Positions 1-6,371 of a stretch of DNA of 9,053 nucleotides are shown piece after piece. The stretch's first letter is position 1, and each line of letters starts with the position of its first letter. A program made the translations under genes and the position numbers. The stretch lies in contig CACYDE010000372.1 of the NCBI GenBank assembly GCA_902773045.1, forward strand, positions 1 through 9,053, in the 5' to 3' direction. The DNA is from an uncultured Ruminococcus sp. GTDB taxonomy: Bacteria; Bacillota; Clostridia; Oscillospirales; Acutalibacteraceae. Below the pieces are notes generated by a model, which saw only the letters and a program-made list of their open reading frames with translations, searched no databases and had not been told where the DNA came from.

Positions 1-1
1 A

Positions 2-91
2 TACGTCAGTATTCCTGCGGCGTTTTTATGCGCTCTGCCGAAAAAATCTACTGCGCATCTTCGGCACAATCTTTGTGCGGTATTGCCCTAA
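2..91 (+). repeat. Right half of a MITE-like dispersed repeat (copy A), cut by the window edge
   Basis: This stretch aligns nearly base for base with 794-882, the right arm of the complete copy at 604-882. Shared blocks include GTCAGTATTCCTGCGGCG, GAAAAAATCT, GCATCTTCGGCACAATCT and the terminal TATTGCC. There is one extra T in a T run and a handful of substitutions, several of them in paired arms. The right terminus reads GCCCTAA rather than GCCTTAA. The left half would lie upstream of the window. It contains a small hairpin, GCACA/TGTGC at 64-78. No ORF is shared with the other copies, so it looks non-coding. Confidence 0.8.
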
Positions 92-282
92 AAAACTATT
101 GAAGCAGCAGAAAAAAATCTTTTCGAAGTACTTCCGTTTGCGGAGGAAGCTGCGGTGAGTTACGGAGTAAGAAAGTTATTCGATTGTCGGATAACATGGA
201 CGAAGAAACAGTCAGATCTGCTGCTGCCTTAAGAATAAATGAAGATCGGTGCAGTCTTTTTAGAGGTTCCATTTATAAAGTC
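92..282. other. Gene-free stretch upstream of the thiamine promoters
   Basis: No convincing gene was found. The only ATG-initiated reading frame of note is 196-309 (37 codons, beginning MDEETVRSAAAL). It lacks a clear ribosome binding site and runs into the promoter at 283-310. Another frame over 102-230 (…LPFAEEAAVSYGVRKLF…) is open but has no start. Both could be decayed remnants of an upstream gene, but I recognise neither. A GCCTTAA at 226-232 resembles the repeat terminus, though it is too short to call. Confidence 0.4.
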
Positions 283-310
283 TTGATTTTTTCAAAAATA
301 ATAGTATAAT
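283..310 (+). promoter_or_regulatory. Candidate sigma-A promoter P1 upstream of the riboswitch
   Basis: TTGATT (283-288) and a perfect TATAAT (305-310) are separated by 16 nt in an A/T-rich context. Transcription would start near 317, roughly 120 nt before the aptamer. It is one of two candidate promoters for the thiamine operon. The sequence between them (320-415) is not recognised as a known RNA. Confidence 0.55.
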
Positions 311-394
311 ATACATTATCCGCAGATTGAAAAAAGAAGTTCGAATTCAGGAGTTCGGGAGCGTCAATGCAGTAAGACGAACCTGCTGTTTGGG

Positions 395-425
395 TCGACA
401 GTTAAGCTGCGGACAGTGGTATAAT
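395..425 (+). promoter_or_regulatory. Candidate extended -10 promoter P2 immediately before the TPP aptamer
   Basis: A perfect TATAAT (420-425) is preceded by TGG (417-419), which makes an extended -10 element. The best -35 match is TCGACA (395-400) with a long 19-nt spacer, so recognition would rely on the extended -10. Initiation near 432 would place the aptamer almost at the 5' end of the RNA, the usual layout for TPP riboswitch genes. I consider this the likelier main start. Confidence 0.55.
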
Positions 426-438
426 ATAGAACAAAATA

Positions 439-524
439 GAAACGGGAGCTTGTATGACAGGCTGAGAGGAAGGTAAACCTTCGACCGATAACCTGATTTG
501 GATAATGCCAACGTAGGGAAGTTA
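439..524 (+). promoter_or_regulatory. TPP riboswitch (THI element) aptamer
   Basis: The conserved TPP aptamer core is present in order: GGGAGC (444-449), CTGAGAG (462-468, the pyrimidine-sensing segment), AACCTGATTTGGATAATGCC (490-509) and ACGTAGGGAA (511-520). Helices can be drawn: AGCTTG/CAGGCT (447-452/458-463), GAAGG/CCTTC (469-473/478-482), and TTGG/CCAA (498-501/508-511). The last of these replaces the usual CTGG/CCAG by a compensating change. A short P1 can form between AAC and GTT at the two ends. The aptamer binds thiamine pyrophosphate and normally shuts off downstream thiamine genes, which fits the operon that follows. Transcription termination through the hairpin at 984-1013 is the probable output, but that terminator is unusually far away. 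Confidence 0.95.
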
Positions 525-983
525 AGGAGACACCGATCAAAATTGATCTTCATGCAGGCAGTCGGATCTTCGGGCAGGTTGTCCGGAGAATTTGCAGGAA
601 CAGTTAAGGCAACACCGCACAAAGACCGCCTGATGGTACCCCAAGGGCATTTGCAGCACAATCCAATCAGTCTGCGCCTTGCGGCTTGACTTCTTGGTGT
701 GCTGCCGGCACCCTGCGCCGAATCTGCTTGATCTTTTTCCGTCATAGTACACAAAACTCCCTTGGAATACGCCCGAAGGAAGTGCCCTTGGGGTACGTCA
801 GTATTCCTGCGGCGTTTTATGCACTATGACGAAAAAATCTGCTACGCATCTTCGGCACAATCTCTGTGCAGTATTGCCTTAAAGAATGCTGCGAAGACAG
901 ATCGGCATGTTCCGCAAATGCACTTGGGGCATTCGCAGAGCGTGACTTGATCAGCGTTTCCTGAAATGGAGTGATTTTACGGA
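525..983 (+). other. Long structured leader between aptamer and terminator
   Basis: About 460 nt separate the aptamer from the terminator and hold no credible gene. Seen directly are a tight inverted repeat GATCAAAATTGATC (535-548), the repeat element (604-882), and a hairpin GCAAATGC/GCATTCGC (914-921/929-936, one mismatch) whose loop region ACTTGGGG resembles the CCCTTGGGG of the element. Without the element the leader would be about 180 nt. No obvious antiterminator sits directly beside the terminator. See the findings for a possible long-range pairing. Confidence 0.6.
604..882 (+). mobile_element. Complete MITE-like element (copy B), non-autonomous, in the riboswitch leader
   Basis: The 279-bp stretch begins TTAAGGCAACACCGCACAAAG and ends with the imperfect reverse complement, ending GTATTGCCTTAA. 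About 16 of 19 terminal positions match after the TT. It can fold almost end to end: 708-757 pairs with 814-861 (for example 741-757 with 814-830, about 15 of 17), then GGAATAC/GTATTCC (764-770/801-807), then an apical CCCGAAGG/CCTTGGGG. A side hairpin GCAGCACA/TGTGCTGC (653-660/698-705) sits in the left arm. No transposase frame is present. TA at both ends is compatible with a TA target duplication, as seen with Tc1/mariner-IS630-type transposases, which is inference. Related copies occur elsewhere in the window. Confidence 0.75.
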
Positions 984-1013
984 GGAGCTGCCAAATCGGC
1001 AGCTCCCCTTTTT
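984..1013 (+). terminator. Intrinsic terminator before thiS, likely the riboswitch expression platform
   Basis: GGAGCTGCC (984-992) pairs perfectly with GGCAGCTCC (998-1006) around the loop AAATC and is followed by CCTTTTT (1007-1013). It lies only 18 nt before the thiS start codon. A terminator there makes sense only if it is conditional, which supports TPP-controlled premature termination. The 3' arm AGCTCCC (1001-1007) is also exactly complementary to GGGAGCT (444-450) in the aptamer. Confidence 0.85.
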
Positions 1014-1031
1014 ATGTATGGAGGATTTTAA

Positions 1032-1226
1032 ATGGTTAAAATTAACGGTGAAAACATTGAAGCCGCCGGAATGACGATTTCGGTATATCTCGACAATTCG
1101 GGTTATGATCCTAAAACCGTTGCCGTTGAACTTAATGAGGAGATCGTTCCCAAGACCGGCTACGAAGATACTGTTCTTAAGGACGGTGATGTCGTTGAAA
1201 TAGTAAGTTTTGTGGGAGGCGGCTGA
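1032..1226 (+). CDS. thiS: Sulfur carrier protein ThiS
   Basis: A 64-residue ubiquitin-fold sulfur carrier that delivers sulfur to the thiazole ring. The sequence begins MVKINGENIEAAG, carries the acidic VVEIVSFVGGG tail, and ends in the Gly-Gly whose carboxylate is adenylated by ThiF and converted to a thiocarboxylate. Length matches the family (about 65 residues). GGAGG at 1020-1024 is a strong ribosome binding site 7 nt before the ATG. It is the first gene of the operon, directly behind the riboswitch terminator. The thiF start lies 1 nt after its stop, and its last codons contain the thiF Shine-Dalgarno, so the two are probably translationally coupled. It acts in the cytoplasm with ThiF and ThiG. 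Confidence 0.95.
   Translation: MVKINGENIEAAGMTISVYLDNSGYDPKTVAVELNEEIVPKTGYEDTVLKDGDVVEIVSFVGGG
1215..1219 (+). promoter_or_regulatory. Ribosome binding site deciding the TTG start of thiF
   Basis: GGAGG lies inside the last glycine codons of thiS and 8 nt before TTG at 1228. The upstream in-frame TTG at 1210 overlaps this site and has no Shine-Dalgarno of its own, so 1228 is preferred. Confidence 0.65.
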
Positions 1227-1227
1227 T

Positions 1228-1863
1228 TTGATACCGACAGAGGATGAAATGCTCAAAGCCTTTGAGATGCGTCATGGAAAAGAGCTTCAGCAAAGCTTTT
1301 CGACAGCAGCAGTGGCAATCTGCGGACTTGGAGGACTCGGCTCAAATATAGCTGTGGCTCTCGCCCGCGCAGGAATAGGTCGTCTTATATTGATAGATTT
1401 TGATAAGGTAGACGTTACGAATCTTCACCGTCAGCAGTACAAAGCGTCTCAGACAGGACTTTACAAAACCGAAGCGCTGCGCCGGAATCTTAAAGAAATA
1501 TCGCCTTATATTCAGCTTGAAGTTCATAACGAACGCATTACGGAGGAAAATGTTCCGAGCCTTCTGGAAAATGCGGATATCATTTGTGAGGCATTTGATA
1601 CGGCTTCCGCGAAGGCAATGCTCGCAAATGCCGTGCTTCAAAAATTCCCCGAAAAATATCTTGTTTCAGCCTCGGGAATGGCAGGGATCGACAGCGGAAA
1701 CAGCATAAAAACAAGGCGGATTTCGAAGCGTTTTTATCTGTGCGGAGACGGAGTCAGCGAAGTCGGCGAAAGCAGCGGACTTTTTTCATCACGGGTAATG
1801 CTTTGTGCCGCACATCAGGCTCATACGGTTTTGAGAATATTGGCAAATAAATTTGATGTATAA
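1228..1863 (+). CDS. thiF: ThiS adenylyltransferase ThiF, short zinc-free form
   Basis: A 211-residue E1-like enzyme that uses ATP to adenylate the C-terminal glycine of ThiS, priming it for sulfur loading. The nucleotide-binding loop is GLGGLGSN (33-40). It is followed by [17 protein letters not shown] (55-71), with the Asp57/Asp59, Asn65 and Arg68 residues typical of the ThiF/MoeB/HesA fold. EAFDTASAK (121-129) matches the second half of the Rossmann core. The protein is shorter than E. coli ThiF (about 250 residues) and has no paired CxxC zinc motifs. Its cysteines are single (32, 120, 172, 193). This matches the short ThiF family I know from Clostridia. Translation probably starts at TTG 1228, giving [12 protein letters not shown]. 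The neighbours thiS and thiG make the assignment firm. Confidence 0.92.
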   Translation: MIPTEDEMLKAFEMRHGKELQQSFSTAAVAICGLGGLGSNIAVALARAGIGRLILIDFDKVDVTNLHRQQYKASQTGLYKTEALRRNLKEISPYIQLEVHNERITEENVPSLLENADIICEAFDTASAKAMLANAVLQKFPEKYLVSASGMAGIDSGNSIKTRRISKRFYLCGDGVSEVGESSGLFSSRVMLCAAHQAHTVLRILANKFDV

Positions 1864-1891
1864 TTGTAATAACGAAAGAAGGCTTATAAAA

Positions 1892-2662
1892 ATGGACAAC
1901 AACAAGCTTGTCATAGGCGGTCATGAGTTTAATTCGAGGTTTATTCTCGGTTCCGGCAAATACTCTCTCAGCCTTATTGAAGCGGCGGTCAAGGACGCAG
2001 GTGCAGAAATTATTACCCTTGCGGTAAGACGTGCCAATACCAAGGAACAGGAAAATATTCTGGATTATATTCCCGAGGGAGTGACTTTGCTTCCTAATAC
2101 GAGCGGCGCGAGGACAGCGAGCGAAGCTGTCAGGATCGCAAGGCTTGCGAGGGAACTTGGCTGCGGAAATTTCGTCAAGGTAGAAATTATGCGAGATTCA
2201 AAATATCTTCTGCCCGACAATCAGGAAACGATCAAGGCGACCGAAATTCTCTCAAAAGAGGGCTTTGTAGTCATGCCTTATATGTATCCCGATTTGAATG
2301 TTGCCCGTGATCTGGTTTCGGCAGGCGCGGCTGCCGTTATGCCGCTTGCTTCGCCGATAGGAACGAACAGAGGACTTGCGACGAAGGATTTCATAAGAAT
2401 TTTGATCGACGAAATAGACTTGCCGATCATAGTCGACGCAGGAATCGGCAGACCGTCGCAGGCATGCGAGGCAATGGAAATGGGGGCAGCGGCAATTATG
2501 GCGAATACGGCACTTGCGACTGCAGGGGATCTTCCGCTTATGGCGTCGGCATTCCGTCAGGCTATCGAAGCAGGAAGAAAGGCATATCTTGCAGGCTTGG
2601 GCAGAGTGATGACCCGGGGAGCGTCAGCTTCCGACCCGCTCACGGGATTTCTGAGAGATTGA
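1892..2662 (+). CDS. thiG: Thiazole synthase ThiG
   Basis: A 256-residue TIM-barrel enzyme that condenses 1-deoxy-D-xylulose 5-phosphate, dehydroglycine and ThiS-borne sulfur into the thiazole phosphate precursor. The start [20 protein letters not shown] is typical of the family. Lys96 in GNFVKVEIM falls at the position known to form the Schiff base with DXP in Bacillus subtilis ThiG. Phosphate-binding loops are visible as [12 protein letters not shown] and [12 protein letters not shown], and the C-terminal ASDPLTGFL segment is conserved. The ATG at 1892 has an AAGAAGG site at 1876-1882. An upstream in-frame ATG at 1853 would overlap thiF and adds a non-conserved tail, so it is rejected. thiH follows after 11 nt. 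Confidence 0.95.
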   Translation: MDNNKLVIGGHEFNSRFILGSGKYSLSLIEAAVKDAGAEIITLAVRRANTKEQENILDYIPEGVTLLPNTSGARTASEAVRIARLARELGCGNFVKVEIMRDSKYLLPDNQETIKATEILSKEGFVVMPYMYPDLNVARDLVSAGAAAVMPLASPIGTNRGLATKDFIRILIDEIDLPIIVDAGIGRPSQACEAMEMGAAAIMANTALATAGDLPLMASAFRQAIEAGRKAYLAGLGRVMTRGASASDPLTGFLRD

Positions 2663-2673
2663 CGGTGAACGCT

Positions 2674-3927
2674 ATGGAAAATCATTTTTTTATTGATTCG
2701 GACAGCTTGTCGCCGAGTGCCCTCGAAAGAAAGCACCGTCTCGAAACAGACCCGTCGTTTCGCACAAATCACATGGAATATATGGAGGGCATGGAGGTGA
2801 TCCGATCGGATGTTTGCCAAAATGTACTTTCACATATGGATTCCTACAATTATTCAAAATATACCGCAAGTGATGTCACAGCTGCCCTCGAACATGAAAC
2901 ATGTACAATCGAGGATCTCAAGGCATTGCTGTCGCCTGCCGCCGAGCCGTTTCTGGAGCAAATGGCAGAGAGAGCGAGACTTGAAACAGGAAAGCATTTC
3001 GGTAACACGGTGTATATTTTTACACCTATATATATTGCAAATTATTGCGAAAATTACTGTGTTTACTGCGGATTTAACTGCTACAATAAAATCAGGCGCA
3101 TGAAGCTTTCAATGGAACAGATCGAACACGAGATGAAGGTTATTGCCGACAGCGGAATGGAGGAAATACTGATTCTTACGGGGGAAAGCCGCAGCCGGAG
3201 CAGTGTTGAGTATATCGGCGAAGCCTGTAGGATCGCGAGAAAATATTTCCGCATGGTGGGTATTGAGATCTACCCTGTAAATACAGATGAATACCGTTAT
3301 CTTCACGAATGCGGAGTGGATTATGTGACTGTATTCCAGGAAACCTACGACGAAAAAAAGTACGAGACCCTTCACCTTTCCGGACATAAGAGAATTTGGC
3401 CGTACCGTTTTGATTCTCAGGAACGTGCGTTAATGGGCGGAATGAGAGGAGTTGCATTTTCTGCGCTGCTGGGGCTGTCGGATTTCAGAAAGGACGCTTT
3501 GGCGAGTGCACTGCACGTTTATTACCTTCAAAGAAAATATCCTTATGCGGAGATGTCGCTGTCATGTCCGAGACTTCGTCCAATTATAAACAATGAAAAA
3601 ATAAATCCTCTTGATGTTCATGAAAAACAGCTGTGCCAAATCATCTGTGCATACAGGATCTTCCTGCCTTTTGTGGGAATAACTGTTTCATCTCGCGAAA
3701 GCGCCGAGTTCCGTAACGGAATTGTAAAAATTGCAGCTACGAAGGTGTCGGCAGGAGTTTCAACAGGGGTCGGCGACCATGAGGAAAAGTATGACGGAAA
3801 GGAGTCGGACGGCGAGCAGGGCGATGAACAGTTTGAAATTGCCGATGGCCGTGATCTGAAGAGTATGTACCGAGATATTTCCGATGAAGGCTTGCAGCCT
3901 GTTCTGAATGACTACCTGTATGTTTGA
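2674..3927 (+). CDS. thiH: 2-iminoacetate (dehydroglycine) synthase ThiH, radical SAM
   Basis: A 417-residue radical SAM tyrosine lyase that splits L-tyrosine into p-cresol and dehydroglycine, the glycine-derived part of the thiazole. This is the oxygen-sensitive alternative to glycine oxidase ThiO and fits an anaerobe. The 4Fe-4S motif CX3CX2C is Cys125, Cys129 and Cys132 in YCENYCVYCGF. Other conserved blocks are LLSPAA (85-90), HFGNTVYIFTPIYIANYC (108-125), ILTGES, VFQETYDEKKY, GMRGVAFSALLGLSDF and LSCPRLRP. The protein ends GLQPVLNDYLYV. An acidic stretch, about DHEEKYDGKESDGEQGDEQF, lies near the C-terminus. The ATG at 2674 gives the family-like MENHFFIDSDSLSPSALERK. The Shine-Dalgarno is weak, so coupling to thiG is likely. 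Its last 8 nt overlap tenI. Confidence 0.94.
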   Translation: MENHFFIDSDSLSPSALERKHRLETDPSFRTNHMEYMEGMEVIRSDVCQNVLSHMDSYNYSKYTASDVTAALEHETCTIEDLKALLSPAAEPFLEQMAERARLETGKHFGNTVYIFTPIYIANYCENYCVYCGFNCYNKIRRMKLSMEQIEHEMKVIADSGMEEILILTGESRSRSSVEYIGEACRIARKYFRMVGIEIYPVNTDEYRYLHECGVDYVTVFQETYDEKKYETLHLSGHKRIWPYRFDSQERALMGGMRGVAFSALLGLSDFRKDALASALHVYYLQRKYPYAEMSLSCPRLRPIINNEKINPLDVHEKQLCQIICAYRIFLPFVGITVSSRESAEFRNGIVKIAATKVSAGVSTGVGDHEEKYDGKESDGEQGDEQFEIADGRDLKSMYRDISDEGLQPVLNDYLYV

Positions 3928-4516
3928 TATTATATGTGTAACGAACCGAAGGCTCTGCGAGGAGAATTTTATATCACGTGTAAGATCAATTTCCGAAGCG
4001 AAGCCTTCCGCAATAATTCTCCGCGAAAAAGATCTGACGAAAACGGAGTATGGAATTCTTGCGGAAGAGATCCGGGAAATTTGTCGGGTTTCCGATACGA
4101 GATTTATAATCCATTCGTTTCCCGAGACTGCCAAAGAGCTTGGCTGCAAAAACCTGCATATGCCGCTTCCGATGCTGAGGAATATGAAGGAAAGTGACAA
4201 GGAATATTTCTCGGAATTGGGTTCGTCGTGTCACAGTATTTCGGAGGCTGTTGAAGCGGAAAAGCTCGGCTGCAGCTATATTGTCGCAGGAAACATTTTT
4301 GCTACCGACTGTAAAAAAGGTCTGCCGGGGCGAGGTATTGAATTTCTGGAAAATGTCTGTCAAAGTGTGAGTATTCCCGTTTTTGCGATCGGAGGAATAA
4401 GAGAAAATAATATTTCCGAAATTCGCAGAAGCGGAGCAAACGGTGCTTGCATTATGAGCGGATTCATGCAGTGTGAAAACCCGAAAGAGTTTTTAACTAT
4501 GTTAAGGCAACACTGA
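3920..4516 (+). CDS. tenI: Thiazole tautomerase TenI (ThiE-like)
   Basis: A 198-residue member of the thiamine phosphate synthase superfamily that most resembles TenI, the enzyme aromatising the ThiG product to the thiazole carboxylate phosphate used by ThiE. The decisive segment is CHSISEAVEAEKLGCSYIV followed by FATDCKKGLPGRG (127-139), which closely matches the TenI pattern HSLEEA…FETDCKKGLEGRG of B. subtilis. His105 corresponds to the TenI catalytic histidine (His122 there). The AIGG phosphate loop is at 156-159. It lacks the ThiE-type TK motif carried by the neighbouring thiE. ATG 3920 overlaps thiH by 8 nt; ATG 3908 (202 residues) is also possible, and neither has a clear ribosome binding site. 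The last codons (Leu-Arg-Gln-His-stop) lie in a repeat remnant, so the natural C-terminus may have been replaced. Confidence 0.85.
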   Translation: MFDIICVTNRRLCEENFISRVRSISEAKPSAIILREKDLTKTEYGILAEEIREICRVSDTRFIIHSFPETAKELGCKNLHMPLPMLRNMKESDKEYFSELGSSCHSISEAVEAEKLGCSYIVAGNIFATDCKKGLPGRGIEFLENVCQSVSIPVFAIGGIRENNISEIRRSGANGACIMSGFMQCENPKEFLTMLRQH

Positions 4517-4735
4517 TTAGATCATGTCCTGAGGAGCGGATCTCCTTTTTGTTTGCATATTTCGGTCGGCTATGCATAAGTTCCGTCTGCCGATCAACCT
4601 TTGCCAAAGGCTCGGTCTCCCGTGGCGTCACTTAAAATTGAACTCGAAAATTTTGAAATGCGACAGTATTACTGCAGATTTTTCGTCCGGTTTGTCGCAA
4701 AATCCTACTGCGCAATATGAGTAATCGATTTTTAA
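4502..4735 (+). repeat. Degenerate MITE-like element (copy C) between tenI and thiE
   Basis: The left end TTAAGGCAACAC (4502-4513) is identical to 604-615. The right arm at 4661-4720 aligns with copy A from position 4: CAGTATTaCTGC, a T-rich stretch, CGcAAAA and CTACTGCGCA all match in order and spacing. A central CTCCCgTGG resembles CTCCCTTGG (758-765). The right terminus is eroded, so the end coordinate is approximate. It lies inside the operon with no separate gene. The tenI stop codon TGA is in its first 15 bases, and a short terminator-like hairpin sits at 4532-4550. Confidence 0.6.
4532..4550 (+). terminator. Weak intrinsic terminator-like hairpin inside the operon
   Basis: AGGAG (4532-4536) pairs with CTCCT (4542-4546) around the loop CGGAT and is followed by more T (4547-4550), then GTTTG. 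A five-base stem is weak. If active it would reduce thiE, thiD and thiC transcription relative to thiSFGH-tenI. No clear promoter is visible between here and thiE, so read-through is expected. Confidence 0.4.
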
Positions 4736-4760
4736 CAGTCTATTATGGAGTGATCATATT

Positions 4761-5396
4761 ATGAAATTTAACAAAGATATGCTTCTTTTGTATGCCGTGA
4801 CGAATAGGGGCGAAACCGAAAGAAGCACCTTTTACGAGCAGGTTCGGGAAGCTCTCTCGGGCGGTGTCACTATCGTGCAGCTCAGGGAAAAAAATCTTAG
4901 CGATGAAGAGTTTCTTACCGAAGCGGCAGAGTTAAATAAGCTTTGCCGAAGCTTCGGCGTTCCGCTCATTATCAATGATAATGTCGAGGTTGCTTTGAAA
5001 AGCGGTGCCGACGGAGTTCATGTAGGAATTGAGGACATGCCTGTTTCGGAGATCCGAATGAAAGCCGGGGCGAATTTCATTATAGGAGCGACTGCAAAGA
5101 CAGTTGAACAAGCACAAGCGGCAGAAAATTCGGGAGCGGACTATTTGGGTGTAGGAGCAGTGTTTCCGTCACCGACAAAGAAAGATGCAGTCAGAATCAC
5201 CGATGAACAGCTGAGAGAAATTGCCGGTTCAGTAAAAATTCCGATAGTCGCCATAGGCGGCATAACTCTTGAAAACGCACTTGAAGTCAGGGATAGCGGA
5301 GTTAGCGGAATAGCTGTTGTTTCCGCGATATTTTCGGCAGATAATATCAGAGAAGCAGCGCAGCAGCTGAAAGAAAAGGCTAAAGCAGTAGTTTGA
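4761..5396 (+). CDS. thiE: Thiamine phosphate synthase ThiE
   Basis: A 211-residue TIM-barrel enzyme that couples HMP pyrophosphate with thiazole phosphate to give thiamine phosphate. Family motifs appear in order: QLREKNLSDEEF (40-51), IINDNVEVA (70-78), GADGVHVG (82-89), IIGATA (107-112), the pyrophosphate-contacting VFPSPTKKDA (134-143) and the phosphate loop AIGGI (164-168). Length is standard. Compared with tenI next door, it keeps the TKKD motif, so the two paralogues appear to have split roles. GGAG at 4747-4750 lies 10 nt before the ATG. It follows a 244-nt gap holding the degenerate repeat, and thiD follows 131 nt later. Confidence 0.94.
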   Translation: MKFNKDMLLLYAVTNRGETERSTFYEQVREALSGGVTIVQLREKNLSDEEFLTEAAELNKLCRSFGVPLIINDNVEVALKSGADGVHVGIEDMPVSEIRMKAGANFIIGATAKTVEQAQAAENSGADYLGVGAVFPSPTKKDAVRITDEQLREIAGSVKIPIVAIGGITLENALEVRDSGVSGIAVVSAIFSADNIREAAQQLKEKAKAVV

Positions 5397-5527
5397 ACTG
5401 CTGTCTGATTACATAAGGCAACAGACTCGGGTTTGATACATAACCACGGGAAAATAAAAAAAGCGGCAGATCGGGGGCACCACTTTTTGTCGCTGAATAA
5501 AAATAATGTAATTGAGGTTAAAAGAGT
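5397..5527. other. thiE-thiD intergenic stretch with repeat-end fragment and a minus-strand terminator-like hairpin
   Basis: ATAAGGCAACAG (5413-5424) resembles the left terminus of the dispersed repeat, but no right end is recognisable. AGCGGCA (5462-5468) pairs with TGTCGCT (5488-5494), including one G-T pair. On the + strand no T run follows. On the - strand the hairpin is followed by seven T then ATTTT, which is terminator-like in that direction, although no - strand gene is visible. GAGG at 5514-5517 is the thiD ribosome binding site. No convincing promoter is seen. Confidence 0.4.
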
Positions 5528-6340
5528 ATGAGAACAGCATTATCGATCGCAGGGAGTGATTCCTGCGGAGGCGCCGGTATTCAAGCAGATATTAAAACGA
5601 TGACAATGAACGGTGTTTATGCGATGAGCGCAATAACTGCACTTACGGCGCAGAACACGACCGGCGTTACCGGGATTTCGGAAGTAAGTCCCGATTTTTT
5701 AAGAAAGCAGATCGACATGGTCTTTGAGGACATCAGACCAGACGCAGTCAAAATAGGTATGGTTTCAAGCTCGGAGCTGATCGAGGTTATTGCGGAACGG
5801 CTCAGAACTTACAAAGCGAAAAATGTGGTTGTTGATCCCGTTATGGCTGCGACAAGCAATGCAAGACTTATCAGAACCGAAGCGATCAAAACGCTCGAGG
5901 CCGAGCTTTTTTCGATCGCAGAGGTGATCACGCCGAATATTCCCGAAGCGGAGATCTTGTCCGGAGGTGTTATTAAATGTAAGGACGCTATGATCGCCGC
6001 GGCAAAGTCGATTTATGAGAAGCACGGCTGTTCGGTTTTGCTGAAGGGCGGTCACAGTGTTAATGACGCAAACGACCTTTTATACTCAAACGGTGAATAC
6101 ACATGGTTTGAGGGGAAGCGAATCGACAACCAGAACACCCACGGAACAGGCTGTACGCTGTCGAGTGCGATCGCTTCGAATCTTGCGAAGGGGTTCGATC
6201 TCGAGACTTCGGTCAGGAGAGCAAAGGATTATATTTCGGGGGCACTTTCGGCAATGCTTGACCTCGGAAGAGGAAGCGGTCCGATGAATCATGCATTTAA
6301 TTTAAACGGTGAGTTTGCCGGATCATTCGATATAACTTGA
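5528..6340 (+). CDS. thiD: Hydroxymethylpyrimidine / phosphomethylpyrimidine kinase ThiD
   Basis: A 270-residue ribokinase-fold kinase that phosphorylates HMP and HMP-P to HMP-PP, the pyrimidine substrate of ThiE. The N-terminal [20 protein letters not shown] (6-25) is the family signature. [27 protein letters not shown] (102-110), the [11 protein letters not shown] segment (134-144), LLKGGH (171-176) and the anion-hole/catalytic motif [18 protein letters not shown] (203-220, Cys209) follow in order. It is not fused to ThiE. GAGG at 5514-5517 precedes the ATG by 10 nt. The stop is 31 nt before the thiC start, so the two are co-transcribed. Confidence 0.95.
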   Translation: MRTALSIAGSDSCGGAGIQADIKTMTMNGVYAMSAITALTAQNTTGVTGISEVSPDFLRKQIDMVFEDIRPDAVKIGMVSSSELIEVIAERLRTYKAKNVVVDPVMAATSNARLIRTEAIKTLEAELFSIAEVITPNIPEAEILSGGVIKCKDAMIAAAKSIYEKHGCSVLLKGGHSVNDANDLLYSNGEYTWFEGKRIDNQNTHGTGCTLSSAIASNLAKGFDLETSVRRAKDYISGALSAMLDLGRGSGPMNHAFNLNGEFAGSFDIT

Positions 6341-6371
6341 CTTGAATACGATGAAAGGAAATAAAGTAATT

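Noticed and set aside
196..309. 37-codon ORF beginning MDEETVRS
   Set aside because: No clear ribosome binding site, it ends inside the promoter, and there is no recognisable family. It is mentioned only as a possible remnant.
339..352. GTTCGAATTC resembling a tRNA T-loop
   Set aside because: No acceptor, D or anticodon arms can be built around it.
347..754. 135-codon minus-strand ORF over the riboswitch leader
   Set aside because: It runs antisense across the TPP aptamer and half of the repeat element, has low-complexity, cysteine- and leucine-rich translation and no family resemblance.
1853..1891. Upstream ATG for thiG
   Set aside because: It overlaps the thiF end, lacks a ribosome binding site and adds 13 residues not typical of ThiG; with ATG 1892 the Schiff-base lysine is residue 96 as in B. 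subtilis.
2464..2673. N-terminal extension of thiH back into thiG
   Set aside because: The extra 70 codons are thiG read in another frame (glycine- and arginine-rich); MENHFFIDSD at 2674 matches the known family start.
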